A stretch of DNA of 14,343 bases from CABRXV01 sp900754955 (GTDB lineage Bacteria; Actinomycetota; Coriobacteriia; Coriobacteriales; Eggerthellaceae): assembly GCA_902475005.1 (NCBI GenBank), contig CABRXV010000049.1:1-14343 (forward strand). Reading direction: 5' to 3'. Of this stretch, positions 1 through 7,831 are shown piece after piece (position 1 is the first letter of the stretch; the number at the start of each line of letters is the position of its first letter). Below the pieces are notes generated by a model. That model saw only the letters and a program-made list of their open reading frames with translations, was not told the DNA's origin and did no database searches. Made by a program: the position numbers and the translations under genes.

Positions 1-779
1 GCTTGCGGGCGCGCGCCGGGCGTGCGGGCGACGCGGATGCGGCAACTGGTGCGCCCGCGGCGGCCGATGCGGGAGCGCCAACTGGTGCGGGTGCGCCCGT
101 TGAGGCGCGCGGCGTGTTCTTCCGCTACCGCCGCGAGGCGGAATGGGTGTTGCGCGGGCTCGATCTGGCGGTGGTTCCCGGCAGCGCGCACGCCATCGTG
201 GGCGGCAACGGCTGCGGCAAGTCGACGCTGCTCAAGCTGCTCGCTCAAACCGAGAAGCCTCAGCGCGGTACGGTGGCGAACCCCTATCGCGCGCATCAGG
301 CGTACCTTCCGCAGGACCCCAAGGCACTGCTCGTGTGCGACAGCGTGATCGAGGAGCTCGAGGAGTGGCGCGACCGCTGCGGCTACGGCGACGCCGAGGT
401 GCGTGCGGCGCTTGCGCGGTTCGGGCTTGCGGGTTTCGAGGCGCAGCATCCGTACGACCTGTCGGGCGGGCAGCGGCAGAAGCTCGCGCTCGCGAAGCTG
501 CTGCTGGCCGATCCGCAGCTGCTCTTTCTCGATGAGCCGACGAAGGGGCTCGATCCCGCGTCGTGCGCCGATGCGGTGCGCCTCGTGCGCGCGCTCGTCG
601 ACGAGGGTCGCACGGTGGTGTTCGTCACGCACGACCTCGACTTCGCGCTCGCGGCGGCCGACGAGGTGTCCATGGTGTTCGACGGCGAGCTCGCCTGCAC
701 GGAGGACGTCGAGACCTTCTTCCGCAGCAACCTCGTGTATCGGCCGAACGCGGCATCGCGCCTGTTCGGGCTGCTGTAG
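1..779 (+). CDS. ECF transporter ATP-binding protein, 5'-partial (probably the C-terminal half of a fused double ATPase)
   Basis: This ABC ATPase powers an energy-coupling-factor (ECF) vitamin or metal importer at the cytoplasmic face of the membrane. Counting from the TTG at base 3, the Walker A motif GGNGCGKST is at about residues 67-75, the Q-loop at Gln104, the signature LSGGQ at 153-157, Walker B LLFLDEP at 173-179 and the switch His at 210. The first ~33 residues are an Ala/Gly/Pro-rich linker, and the frame is open to the window edge. This is what one expects if the piece follows an upstream ATPase domain in a fused EcfA1A2-type protein, so I treat it as 5'-partial and not as starting at TTG-3. 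The S-component gene begins 9 bases after the stop, so the two are probably co-transcribed. The ATPase call is certain; the ECF assignment rests on sequence style and the neighbouring S component; the fusion is inference. Confidence 0.88.
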   Translation, partial: LRARAGRAGDADAATGAPAAADAGAPTGAGAPVEARGVFFRYRREAEWVLRGLDLAVVPGSAHAIVGGNGCGKSTLLKLLAQTEKPQRGTVANPYRAHQAYLPQDPKALLVCDSVIEELEEWRDRCGYGDAEVRAALARFGLAGFEAQHPYDLSGGQRQKLALAKLLLADPQLLFLDEPTKGLDPASCADAVRLVRALVDEGRTVVFVTHDLDFALAAADEVSMVFDGELACTEDVETFFRSNLVYRPNAASRLFGLL

Positions 780-788
780 GCGGGTCGC

Positions 789-1547
789 GTGATGACGGAG
801 AAGGAGATGCGATCACCCCGTGCGCGGCGCGTGCTGCCCGCGGTTGCCGAGGCGGCGGCGCTCGTTGCGGTGCCCGCGGCGCTCGCCGTGTGCATTGCGA
901 CGGGGCTCGAGCAGTCGGCGCTGCTCTCGCTCGTCGTGGCGGTGGCTTCGCTCGGACTGTTCTTCGCGGGCTGGGAGGGGAGCCGTCCGCGCCTACGCGA
1001 CACCATGCCGGTGGCGGTGCTCGCTGCGCTTGGAGCCGCGGGTCGCATTCTTTTCGCGCCCGTTCCCGATTTCAAGCCTGTCTCAGCTATCGCGATCATC
1101 GCGGGTGCGGCGTTCGGACGGCGCAGCGGGTTTCTCGTGGGGGCGCTCGCCGCGCTCGTGTCGAACTTCTTCTTCGGTCAGGGTCCGTGGACGCCGTGGC
1201 AGATGTACGCTTGGGGGCTTGTGGGATACCTCGGCGGCGTGTTTGCGCAGGTGGGCGCGTTCGAGCGTCGGCCGGTGCTGTTCGGTTACGGCTTCCTGTC
1301 GGGGATCATGTTCGGCGTCATCGTGAACTTGTGGAGCATCGTGGGGTTCTACCATCCCGAGACGTTTGCGCAGGCGCTCGTGGTGTACGCCGCCGCGCTG
1401 CCGCTCGACGTGGTGCATGGCGTGGCGACGGTGGTGTTCCTCGCGGTGCTTTATCGTCCGTGGCTGCGCAAGCTCGCGCGCGTGAAGCGCAAGTACGGTC
1501 TCATGCGCGACGAGCGCGCGGAGGGCGCGCAGACGCCGGCCGCATGA
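789..1547 (+). CDS. ECF transporter S component (substrate-binding membrane subunit)
   Basis: A 252-residue, very hydrophobic protein with about five to six membrane segments and a basic C-terminal tail (about residues 225-240). The stretch with DFKPVSAIAIIAGAAFG, then a GALAALVSNFFFGQGPWTPWQ loop and WGLVGYLGG, matches the usual layout of ECF S components, which bind the vitamin in the membrane and pair with EcfT and the ATPases. It starts 9 bases after the ATPase stop. GTG at 789 or the adjacent ATG at 792 can both serve as start; the two differ by one residue. No EcfT lies downstream, so it should be upstream of the window. The substrate cannot be read from the sequence; cobalamin, thiamine-like and other vitamins remain possible. 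Confidence 0.85.
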   Translation: MMTEKEMRSPRARRVLPAVAEAAALVAVPAALAVCIATGLEQSALLSLVVAVASLGLFFAGWEGSRPRLRDTMPVAVLAALGAAGRILFAPVPDFKPVSAIAIIAGAAFGRRSGFLVGALAALVSNFFFGQGPWTPWQMYAWGLVGYLGGVFAQVGAFERRPVLFGYGFLSGIMFGVIVNLWSIVGFYHPETFAQALVVYAAALPLDVVHGVATVVFLAVLYRPWLRKLARVKRKYGLMRDERAEGAQTPAA

Positions 1548-1589
1548 GCGCGTGAGCGTGCTCTGGGGCGCTTGCGCGGCGCGCCCGAG

Positions 1590-1648
1590 ACTTTCCAACA
1601 AACGGCATTTTTCCCAATTTGCGGCAAAAATGACGTTTGTTGGAAAGT
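1590..1648. repeat. Long imperfect palindrome (hairpin element, copy 1)
   Basis: A perfect 15-bp inverted repeat, ACTTTCCAACAAACG (1590-1604) with CGTTTGTTGGAAAGT (1634-1648), continues inward after one mismatch as CATTTTT (1606-1612) with AAAAATG (1626-1632). This leaves a 13-nt loop at 1613-1625. The core 1597-1641 is 45 nt long, exactly as long as the second element at 1762-1806, and its reverse complement aligns to that element without gaps. It lies 43 bases after the S-component stop and is much AT-richer than its surroundings. It could act as a bidirectional terminator (A and T runs lie inside the stem) or be a REP/MITE-like repeat. Confidence 0.8.
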
Positions 1649-1654
1649 TGGCGT

Positions 1655-1673
1655 GGCATTTTTTACGAATGTT
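1655..1673. repeat. Half-element, inverted copy of 1762-1780
   Basis: The 19 bases from GGCATT to AATGTT match the reverse complement of 1762-1780 at 18 of 19 positions. It begins only 7 bases after copy 1 and looks like one arm of a further copy of the same palindromic family. It offers an alternative pairing partner for the left arm of copy 2, enclosing 1674-1761. Confidence 0.7.
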
Positions 1674-1761
1674 CGACATCAACGGGTCTTTGGAAGGCCT
1701 TTCGGGCCGAAAATGCCCTTTTTGTGGCCTGATTTCCCCACTAAGGGGCTGCCGAAGTTCC

Positions 1762-1806
1762 AACATTCGTCAAAAATGCCGGAAATTGGCAAAATTGCCG
1801 AATGTT
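1762..1806. repeat. Palindromic element, copy 2 (opposite orientation)
   Basis: Arms AACATTCG (1762-1769) and CGAATGTT (1799-1806) bound a 45-nt element. It aligns without gaps to the reverse complement of 1597-1641, sharing the positions AACA..CGTCA, TGCCG.AAATTGG and TGCCG..TGTT. The arms differ in a paired way: AA/TT in copy 1 becomes TT/AA in copy 2, so the outer stem is kept. The inner part also holds the palindrome GGCAA-AA-TTGCC (1788-1799). Confidence 0.75.
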
Positions 1807-2179
1807 AGCCAGGTTGGGGACGCGTTCGGGTTAGTGCAGCGCGGGTGTGGCGCGTAGAGGTCTTGCGCGCTGCGTTGCAGGTCGCCCCGTGCCCCGTGCG
1901 CAGCGCCTCGCGACTCGCATCTCGCGCCCCGCACGCTGCTGGAGCGCGCTGCCCCGAGTGTCACGCCTCAGGCCGCTGCCCCCCGCGTTCCGCACATCGC
2001 GTCGCACGGCGAGGTAGAGATGGTGGCAGCAGCCGTGTTGTCGTTACCTCCACATCTCGCGCGCCGAAGTCCCTCGCGTCACGTTGCGGGTCGCCCCGTG
2101 CTTCGCTCCCCGCGCGTCGCACCTCGCCCCGCGCCCCGCGCGCTGAAGTCCCTCGTATCCCGCACGCTGCACCCCGCCC

Positions 2180-3490
2180 CTACAGGAAGCGATACGTTGC
2201 GCCCTTGGGGTTGTGGCCGAGCGAACCGTCGGTGTATCTCGCGGGCGCGAGGTAGATGATGTCGCCACGCTGCAGCGGCGCGCCCGACTCGAGCTCGCCG
2301 ATGAAGCGAGAAGGGCAGAACTCCTCCGCAGCGTCGGAGCCGCTGTTCGTCAAGTGCGCCACGGCTGTTCCGTTCGTGCTGCCGGCGTCAAGGATGACCC
2401 AACCAGTCTGGCTGTCGTGCTTGATGACGGCGTGGGTGCGCGACACGCTCGACCCCGCGCCCTCCGCGGCGAAGCGCACGCGGATCGCCTCCTCGCCGCC
2501 CGCCGCCTCGGGGGAGCGGCCGATGACGTACGTGCACGCGGGGTCGAGCTCGATCCTCGTGCCGTACGACTTGCCGCCCTGCGCGTCGACGAGCTGCTCG
2601 ATGAGCATGGGCCGGTCGCGGCGCTCCGCCGCGAGGCGCGCGCCGTCGTTGGAGAACAGCGAGGTGGGAACGTTGCGCGCCACATCGTCGAGCGACAGCT
2701 CCTCTACGCCCGCGCGCCCGCAGAGCGCAACCGCCAGCAGGTACGCCATGATCTCGGTGCGCGCCTCGAGGTACTCCACGTCGTCGTCGATGTCGAGCGC
2801 GCTCACGGCGCGCGTGCTCAGCTCCTGCTCGTTGCGCATGAGCACCGTGAGCGTGTTGCCGAACAGGTTGGCGCAATCCTCCTGATGGCGGCTCTCCAGG
2901 AAGGCGAGCATCGCGCGTTTGAACTCGTTCTCGACGTAAACGGAGAAGTTGGCGCTTTCGATGATGTAGCGAACGCCGTTCTGCATGCGCGCGAAACGGT
3001 GCCGCGTGGTGCTTTTCGCGCTGGGAAGCGAGTAGAACAGCGTGGTGCGCGGGGCGAGGCGACGCATCGCCTCCTCGGCGTCGTGCGCCACGAGCGCCAG
3101 GTCGGCAGCGTGGGACGGGGAAAAGTCGTTTGAAACGAGGAACTCGTCAACGATCTCCTGCGGGGTCCAATGCCGGCGGATGCGCGAAAGGACGGTCGCG
3201 CTGCGCGGCTTGCTGTCGATCTCGATGAGGGTTTCCTCGGCGGAAAGGCGCGCGTGCTCGCGATCCATTCCCTGTGCCATGGCCTCGCGCTCGGCGGCGC
3301 GGCGTGCGGCTTTCAGGTCGTTGGTGGAGGGTCGCGGCGGAAGGAAGTGCTCGACGAGCTGGCCGTCGGTGTAGGCGAGCTGCTCCTCGTCGCCGATGGG
3401 GACGTCGATGAGCTCGCCAAACGTCTTGTTCTCCGCCGCGATGCATGCGGCGAGCGCCTCGATGAAGTAAGCCAGGCCGTTCGCCTTCAT
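2180..3490 (-). CDS. FHA-domain protein with an uncharacterised N-terminal region
   Basis: A 436-residue soluble protein. Residues about 320-436 form a forkhead-associated (FHA) domain, which binds phosphothreonine: IGRS at 323-326, SRTHA at 350-354 and GSTNGT at 370-375 are the classic conserved residues (Arg325, Ser350, His353 and Asn373 all present). The first ~319 residues match no family I recognise. They are mixed charged and helical-looking, with no signal peptide or membrane segment, so the protein is probably cytoplasmic. I start it at ATG 3488-3490 because AAGGGGG lies just upstream; in-frame ATGs up to 3571 would add an Arg-rich stretch without a ribosome site. It is separated from the importer operon by 128 bases. 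A functional link to the kinase/phosphatase genes at 10935-13650 is plausible but inferred. Confidence 0.85.
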   Translation of the reverse strand: MKANGLAYFIEALAACIAAENKTFGELIDVPIGDEEQLAYTDGQLVEHFLPPRPSTNDLKAARRAAEREAMAQGMDREHARLSAEETLIEIDSKPRSATVLSRIRRHWTPQEIVDEFLVSNDFSPSHAADLALVAHDAEEAMRRLAPRTTLFYSLPSAKSTTRHRFARMQNGVRYIIESANFSVYVENEFKRAMLAFLESRHQEDCANLFGNTLTVLMRNEQELSTRAVSALDIDDDVEYLEARTEIMAYLLAVALCGRAGVEELSLDDVARNVPTSLFSNDGARLAAERRDRPMLIEQLVDAQGGKSYGTRIELDPACTYVIGRSPEAAGGEEAIRVRFAAEGAGSSVSRTHAVIKHDSQTGWVILDAGSTNGTAVAHLTNSGSDAAEEFCPSRFIGELESGAPLQRGDIIYLAPARYTDGSLGHNPKGATYRFL

Positions 3491-3588
3491 GGGTCCCCCT
3501 TGCGTGGTCGTGCTGAAACGCCGCATCCGGCGCAACGGCGCGAAACGCCTGCCGGAGGGCATCGCTCCCATTGTGCCACAACGTCTGC

Positions 3589-3618
3589 GGCGCGTTGCGC
3601 AAATGGGTGCAGCGCGCC
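3589..3618 (-). terminator. Hairpin directly after the importer ATPase gene
   Basis: On the minus strand the stop codon of the ATPase gene is followed at once by GGCGCG, paired with CGCGCC (bases 3613-3618 with 3589-3594). After one mismatch the stem extends by TGC/GCA. No T-run follows, so termination is only a candidate role; an mRNA-stabilising 3' hairpin is the alternative. Confidence 0.4.
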
Positions 3619-4485
3619 TTACGCGAGCGCCCCCGTTGCGTCGGCGAGCGCGTGCACGAACACGCCGCCGTCTTTCACGCGCACGAGCACGGCGTCGCCG
3701 TCGGACACGGCGGGTACGTCAACGCGCAGCTTGCCCGTCTCGAACACGCCGTTTCGCACCGTGCCGCGGATGGCCGACGTGTCGCCGAAGCAGGCCGACA
3801 CGGCCTCGTGTGCAGGGTGCAGCAGGATGTCGGCCGGTGCGCCTTCCTGCAGCAGGCGTCCCTCGCTGAAGTACACGATGCGGTCGCTCATCACGAGCGC
3901 CTCGTCGGGGTCGTGCGTCACCATGAGCGTCGTCATGCCGAAGCGTTCGTGCAGGTCGAGCACGAGGCGGCGCATGTCGTCGCGTAGCTGTTCGTCGAGA
4001 CCGCTGAACGGCTCGTCGAGCAGCATGGCACGCGGCTTGCCCGCGAGGGCGCGCGCGAGCGCCACGCGTTGCTGCTGGCCGCCCGACAGCTCGTGCGTGC
4101 GGCGGTCGCCCATGCCCGCGAGCTGGACAGCCTCGAGCATCTCGTCGGCGATGCGGTAGCGCTCCTGCTTGCCCACGTGCTGCATCTTGAGCGAAAACGC
4201 CACGTTGTCGCGCACGTTCATGTTGGGGAACAGCCGGATGTCCTGGAACACGATGGCGCAGCCGCGCTTGTGCGCAGGCTCGTCGTCGATCGCCTGCCCG
4301 TCGAACAGCACGCGCCCTTCGTCCTGGTAGATGATGCCCGCGATAACCTTGAGCGTGGTCGATTTGCCCGCGCCCGATTCGCCGAGCACCGAGACGAACT
4401 CGCCGTCGTGCACCTCGAACGAAATGTCGTCGAGGATGCGCTTGCCGCCGAGCGTCAGCGTTATGTGGTCGAGAGCGAGGTGCAT
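3619..4485 (-). CDS. ABC importer ATPase, YnjD-like
   Basis: A 288-residue ATPase that energises the importer encoded by the next three upstream genes. Motifs: Walker A GESGAGKST (35-43), Q-loop Gln81, signature LSGGQ (133-137), Walker B LLDEP (155-159) and switch His191. Residues ~236-288 form a small beta-rich C-terminal domain of the kind seen in PotA/MalK-type ATPases. Start ATG 4483-4485 is chosen because AAGGAGA lies upstream; a longer frame to 4512 lacks such a site. It is last in the operon, 103 bases after the second permease gene. The YnjD label rests mainly on the YnjB-like binding protein of the same operon; the motifs alone only show the polyamine/sulfate/iron importer group. Confidence 0.88.
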   Translation of the reverse strand: MHLALDHITLTLGGKRILDDISFEVHDGEFVSVLGESGAGKSTTLKVIAGIIYQDEGRVLFDGQAIDDEPAHKRGCAIVFQDIRLFPNMNVRDNVAFSLKMQHVGKQERYRIADEMLEAVQLAGMGDRRTHELSGGQQQRVALARALAGKPRAMLLDEPFSGLDEQLRDDMRRLVLDLHERFGMTTLMVTHDPDEALVMSDRIVYFSEGRLLQEGAPADILLHPAHEAVSACFGDTSAIRGTVRNGVFETGKLRVDVPAVSDGDAVLVRVKDGGVFVHALADATGALA

Positions 4486-4588
4486 CTGCTTCTCCTTCGT
4501 GTTCCGTCGCATGATCGGCGGTAAGCGCCTGCGCGCCGCTCCGCCTGCGTGTCTGCGGCCTGGCCGCCGTGTTCGCGCGATCGGTGCG
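4486..4588 (-). other. Spacer between second permease and ATPase genes
   Basis: A 103-base gap inside the operon. It has a short GCGGC-CTG-GCCGC hairpin (4555-4567) and the ribosome site of the ATPase gene at its end. I see no promoter and no small gene. Confidence 0.4.
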
Positions 4589-5422
4589 TTATCCGTACAG
4601 GTTCCGCTCTTCCCTCAGCCCGAAGCGTTTGAGCAGCAGCTCGAACAGCAGGAACACCGCCAGCGTGATGAGGATGAACGTGATGCCGTAGGCGCCGGCG
4701 ATGGTGCGGTCGCCGCTCGAGAGGTAGGGGAACAGCACCACGGCGAAGGTGCGCACGGTGCCGCCGCCGATGAGCAGCGTGAGGAAGTACTGCGAGAACG
4801 ACAGGATGTACGACATCGACAGCGACGAGAGGATGCCCGGCAGGATCGCGGGGATCGTCACGTGCAGCGTGGTGGCGAGCGTGCCCGCGCCGAGCGCGTG
4901 CGCGGCCTCCTCGAGGCGGGTTCCCGCGGCGCGCGTCACGTCGCTCATGATGATGATCGCGTAAGGCAGCGCCACGATGGCGTGCGAGAGGATGACGCCC
5001 GGCACCGTGCGCGCGATGCCGGCGTGGATGAACAGCACCTGCACGCCCATGGCGAACACGGTTACGGGGATGATGAACGGCAGGATGACGCTGAAGCTGA
5101 AAATCGTCTTGCCGCGCCAGGTGTAGTGCGAGGTGGCGCGCGCGGCGAGGCAGGCCACCGCCGTGGCGAGCACCGCCGTGGCGAGCGCGATGCCGACGCT
5201 CTGCAGGATCATGGGCAGGCCCGAGCCCATGCGGCCCGAAAGCACCTCCTCGAACCCGCGCAGCGAGAACTCCTGCGGCAGCAGGTTCGGCCAGGTCCAG
5301 CGGTCGGCAAACGCCCAGATCGCGATGATGGCGATGGGAATGAGCACGCAGATGACGTGCAGGATGACGAAAAAGCGCGCCACGGGAGCGTGGGCGCGAC
5401 GGCTGCGGGCGGGCTTCGCCAT
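4589..5422 (-). CDS. ABC importer permease, second subunit (YnjC C-terminal-half-like)
   Basis: A 277-residue inner-membrane protein with about six hydrophobic segments and a basic N-terminus (PARSRR). The cytoplasmic EAA loop that docks on the ATPase is clear: EEAAHALGAG at 171-180, followed by LHVTIPAILPGI. Its ATG (5420-5422) directly abuts the TAG of the preceding permease gene (5423-5425), so translation of the two is probably coupled and they form a heterodimer. In E. coli, YnjC is one long protein holding two permease domains; here the two are separate genes. Confidence 0.88.
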   Translation of the reverse strand: MAKPARSRRAHAPVARFFVILHVICVLIPIAIIAIWAFADRWTWPNLLPQEFSLRGFEEVLSGRMGSGLPMILQSVGIALATAVLATAVACLAARATSHYTWRGKTIFSFSVILPFIIPVTVFAMGVQVLFIHAGIARTVPGVILSHAIVALPYAIIIMSDVTRAAGTRLEEAAHALGAGTLATTLHVTIPAILPGILSSLSMSYILSFSQYFLTLLIGGGTVRTFAVVLFPYLSSGDRTIAGAYGITFILITLAVFLLFELLLKRFGLREERNLYG

Positions 5423-6304
5423 CTACCTCACCTTCCCCTTCTGCTCGCGCTGCAGCACGGCGAAGTATCCGATGGCTATCACCGTGCAGATGAGCGCCAT
5501 GATGCCGTTGAGGGCCATGGCGTAGCAGCGGTTGACGATGTCGGGGTCTTGGAACTCGACGTAGGCGAGCACGGGAAGCGCCTGCGGCAGCGTGGGACCG
5601 AGCAGGAACGGCACCTCGTAGGCGCCGAACGCGAACGCGAACACCACCATGAACGCCTTTGCGATGGCGCCCTTGCACAGCGGCAGCGTGACGCCGAAGA
5701 ACGTGCGCATCGGGCTGGCCCCGAGCGTGGTGGCGGCCTCGCCGAGCGAGTCGGAGATGCTTGCCATGATGGTCACGGTGCTGAAGGCGATGAAGGGGAT
5801 TTCCTTCCAAGCGTAGGTGAGGATGATACCCCAGCCCGACACCGCGCCCACCACCGAGGTGAACGCGTTGGCGTCCTCAATGACGCCGAAGGCGGCGAGG
5901 ATGCGCGGGACGATGCCCGAGCCCGTGAACAGGAACATGACGGCGAGCGCGACGAGCGCATGCATGGTCATGATGGGGATCTGGATGTTGACGAGACGCG
6001 TGAGGCGGCTCGTGCGGGCGCGCGTCATGCAGGCGGCGATGCCCACGCCGCCCACGACGGCGATGACCGACGAGACGGCGGCGAGGTAGAGGCTGTAGGC
6101 GATCGAGCTTGCGAGGTCGCTGCGCGTGAGGGCCTCGGCGTAGTATTCGAGCGTGAATTCGGTGCGACCGAGGAACGGCATGATGCCGAACCCTTGGAGG
6201 ATGCCGTTCACCACGCCGTAGAGGAACACGACGATGAGCACGGCGGCGGGAAGGGCGAGCAGATACGGCGTGATCGCGCGGCGCGTTTTCCGCGAGAGCT
6301 TCAT
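5423..6304 (-). CDS. ABC importer permease, first subunit (YnjC N-terminal-half-like)
   Basis: A 293-residue membrane protein with about six hydrophobic segments and the EAA loop GEAATTLGAS (188-197), followed by FFGVTLPLCKGAI. It pairs with the permease encoded immediately downstream. I chose the ATG at 6302-6304 because AGGAGG lies 10 bases upstream; an in-frame ATG at 6334 has no ribosome site and falls in the hairpin-rich leader. The 237-base gap to the preceding lipoprotein gene is unusually long for such an operon and holds structured RNA. Confidence 0.87.
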   Translation of the reverse strand: MKLSRKTRRAITPYLLALPAAVLIVVFLYGVVNGILQGFGIMPFLGRTEFTLEYYAEALTRSDLASSIAYSLYLAAVSSVIAVVGGVGIAACMTRARTSRLTRLVNIQIPIMTMHALVALAVMFLFTGSGIVPRILAAFGVIEDANAFTSVVGAVSGWGIILTYAWKEIPFIAFSTVTIMASISDSLGEAATTLGASPMRTFFGVTLPLCKGAIAKAFMVVFAFAFGAYEVPFLLGPTLPQALPVLAYVEFQDPDIVNRCYAMALNGIMALICTVIAIGYFAVLQREQKGKVR

Positions 6305-6340
6305 TGGCTGCGTTCCTCCTGTCGTGTTCGTCATGTACGG

Positions 6341-6464
6341 GCGCCTGCGTCCGTCTGGACGCAGGGCGTGGGGCGGGCGGTGCGGGCGAAGGGGTGCGGT
6401 GGGGTTCGTGCGCGTTCGGCTCGCGCCGCGGCTCGGACCCCGTCTGGCGTTGCGCCTGCGTCCG
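6341..6464 (-). promoter_or_regulatory. Leader with competing hairpins before the first permease gene
   Basis: CCTGCGTCC-GTCT-GGACGCAGG (6344-6365) is a perfect 9-bp hairpin 40 bases before the permease start. The 13-mer GCGCCTGCGTCCG of its left arm recurs at 6452-6464. In the minus-strand transcript the upstream copy can therefore pair with the same arm, giving two mutually exclusive structures. This resembles an attenuator-type switch, but chance repetition in GC-rich DNA is possible. Confidence 0.4.
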
Positions 6465-6468
6465 AAAC

Positions 6469-6511
6469 AGCGCGGCCCTCCTTCCGCATGTCACCGAAGG
6501 AAGGCCGCGCT
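6469..6511 (-). terminator. Strong hairpin after the lipoprotein gene (partial terminator or mRNA stabiliser)
   Basis: Bases 6469-6484 pair with 6496-6511 over 16 positions with one mismatch (6478/6502), with an 11-nt loop. The hairpin sits 30 bases after the lipoprotein stop and before the permease genes. No long T-run follows on the minus strand. Hairpins here are known in other importer operons (for example malE-malF) to raise binding-protein mRNA above permease mRNA; that role is inferred. Confidence 0.6.
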
Positions 6512-6541
6512 CGTTGCTTTGCGCTTAGTGTAGCGGTTCGG

Positions 6542-7831
6542 CTACTTGCCGACCACCTCGTCGAGCCAGAGCTGCTCGATGATCGGGATGACGGGGCCTG
6601 CGGCCTCGGCCACGCGCACGGCGAGCAGTTCGCTCACGGGCAGCTGGGTGCTGCCGAGCTCGACGCTGTCGAACTCCTCCTGCGTCTCGGCGGGGAGCTT
6701 GCTCATGTCGAGCACGGTGATGTTGCCGAGCGTCTGGTACTGGTCGAGCTGCATCTCGGGGCTCATGACCTCGTTGATGGCCACGAGCGCAGCGGCCTTG
6801 TGCGGCGCGTTGGCGGCGATGGCCATGTAGTTGGTGTTGCCCACCGTGCCCGTGTCGAACAGGAACGACGTGGTGGTTGCGGGCAGGATGCCGTCGTCCA
6901 CGTCGGCCTGCGGGGCGCCGTAGCCCATGTTCATGACGAGCTCGCCGTCGGCGTACATGGTGCTCACCGTGGTGGAGTCGGCAGGGAAGGTGGTTCCCTG
7001 GTTCCACAGGTACGGGTTGAGCGAGCGCAGGTACTCGAGGCCAGGCTCGATGATCGCGCGCACCTCGTCCTCGGTGGGCTCGGACATGGTGGAGAGCTTC
7101 TCGAACTCCTCCTTGCCGATCACGCCGGCGATGAGGCAGGAGATGAAGGCCGTGCCCGTGAAGTCGCCGGGCTGCGGGTAGGTCACCTGGCCTGCGTGCT
7201 CCTGGCAGAAGGCGAGGAACTCGTCGGGGTTCTTCGGCGGGTTCGCGATCTTCGCGCCGTCGACCCACATCTGCATCTGGGCCTTGGCGTACGGGGCCTC
7301 ATAGCCCTCGACGGGGCTGCCGAAGTCGTAGGCGATGTCGGCAGCTTCGCCGTCGACGTAGTCGTTCATGTTGGGCAGGTGGTCGGTGAAGGGGCCCCAC
7401 AGGTAGCCGTTCTGCTTGGTGGAGAAGAAGTTCTCGCCGTTGATCCAGATGAAGTCGATGCTGCCGGCGGCGTTCGGGTCGGCCTGCATCTCGCCGGAGA
7501 GCTGGGTGAGGATGTCGTTGATGTCCATGCCCACGAGCTCGAGCGTGATGTCGTACTTCTCCTTGAGCGCGGGGATGAGCACGCTTTCGATCCAGTCGTT
7601 GCGGTTGGAGTCTCCGCCGTAGCCGTACCAGCTGACGGTCTGGCCCTTGGCGGCCTCGAGGACGGCGTTCCAATCGGTGTAGTCGACCTCGGTTGCAGCG
7701 GCGCTGCTCGCGCTGCTGGCGCCGTCGCTGCTCGAGCAGCCGGCGAGGGCGGCTCCGACGGCCGCGGTGGCTCCCGCCGCGCCCGCGATGCGGAAGAACT
7801 GACGGCGGCTGAGCGAATGCGTATGCTCCAT
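6542..7831 (-). CDS. ABC importer substrate-binding lipoprotein, YnjB-like
   Basis: A 429-residue extracytoplasmic binding protein. The N-terminus has a twin-arginine signal (SRRQFFRIAG, Arg9-Arg10) followed by a lipobox LAGC with Cys32, so it is probably exported folded and lipid-anchored. A Ser/Ala-rich linker follows. The stretch GSIDFIWINGENFF (123-136), then GYLWGPF, is characteristic of the E. coli YnjB family (COG4134 as I recall it). Start ATG 7829-7831 is preceded by AAGGAGGAGATC; an earlier in-frame ATG at 7906 has no ribosome site. It is first in the importer operon. The substrate of YnjBCD systems is not firmly known (thiamine-like compounds have been suggested), so no ligand is assigned. 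Confidence 0.88.
   Translation of the reverse strand: MEHTHSLSRRQFFRIAGAAGATAAVGAALAGCSSSDGASSASSAAATEVDYTDWNAVLEAAKGQTVSWYGYGGDSNRNDWIESVLIPALKEKYDITLELVGMDINDILTQLSGEMQADPNAAGSIDFIWINGENFFSTKQNGYLWGPFTDHLPNMNDYVDGEAADIAYDFGSPVEGYEAPYAKAQMQMWVDGAKIANPPKNPDEFLAFCQEHAGQVTYPQPGDFTGTAFISCLIAGVIGKEEFEKLSTMSEPTEDEVRAIIEPGLEYLRSLNPYLWNQGTTFPADSTTVSTMYADGELVMNMGYGAPQADVDDGILPATTTSFLFDTGTVGNTNYMAIAANAPHKAAALVAINEVMSPEMQLDQYQTLGNITVLDMSKLPAETQEEFDSVELGSTQLPVSELLAVRVAEAAGPVIPIIEQLWLDEVVGK

Larger units (their letters stand above)
1548..2179. other. Non-coding region of 632 bases between convergent genes
   Basis: The region lies between the end of the ECF operon (plus) and the end of the FHA gene (minus). 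Bases 1590-1806 are AT-rich with nested palindromes (listed separately). Bases 1807-2179 are GC-rich, with only Arg/Ala/Pro-rich open frames that I judge non-coding. They carry dispersed direct repeats: a 20-mer at 1873-1892 recurs at 2082-2101 (19/20), a 16-mer at 2061-2076 recurs at 2140-2155 (15/16), and CCCGCACGCTGC occurs at 1928-1939 and 2159-2170. I see no RNA gene here. Confidence 0.75.

Noticed and set aside
1845..2255. Small Arg/Pro/Ser-rich open frames in the spacer
   Set aside because: No ribosome site, biased composition and overlap with the FHA gene end; typical of GC-rich non-coding DNA.
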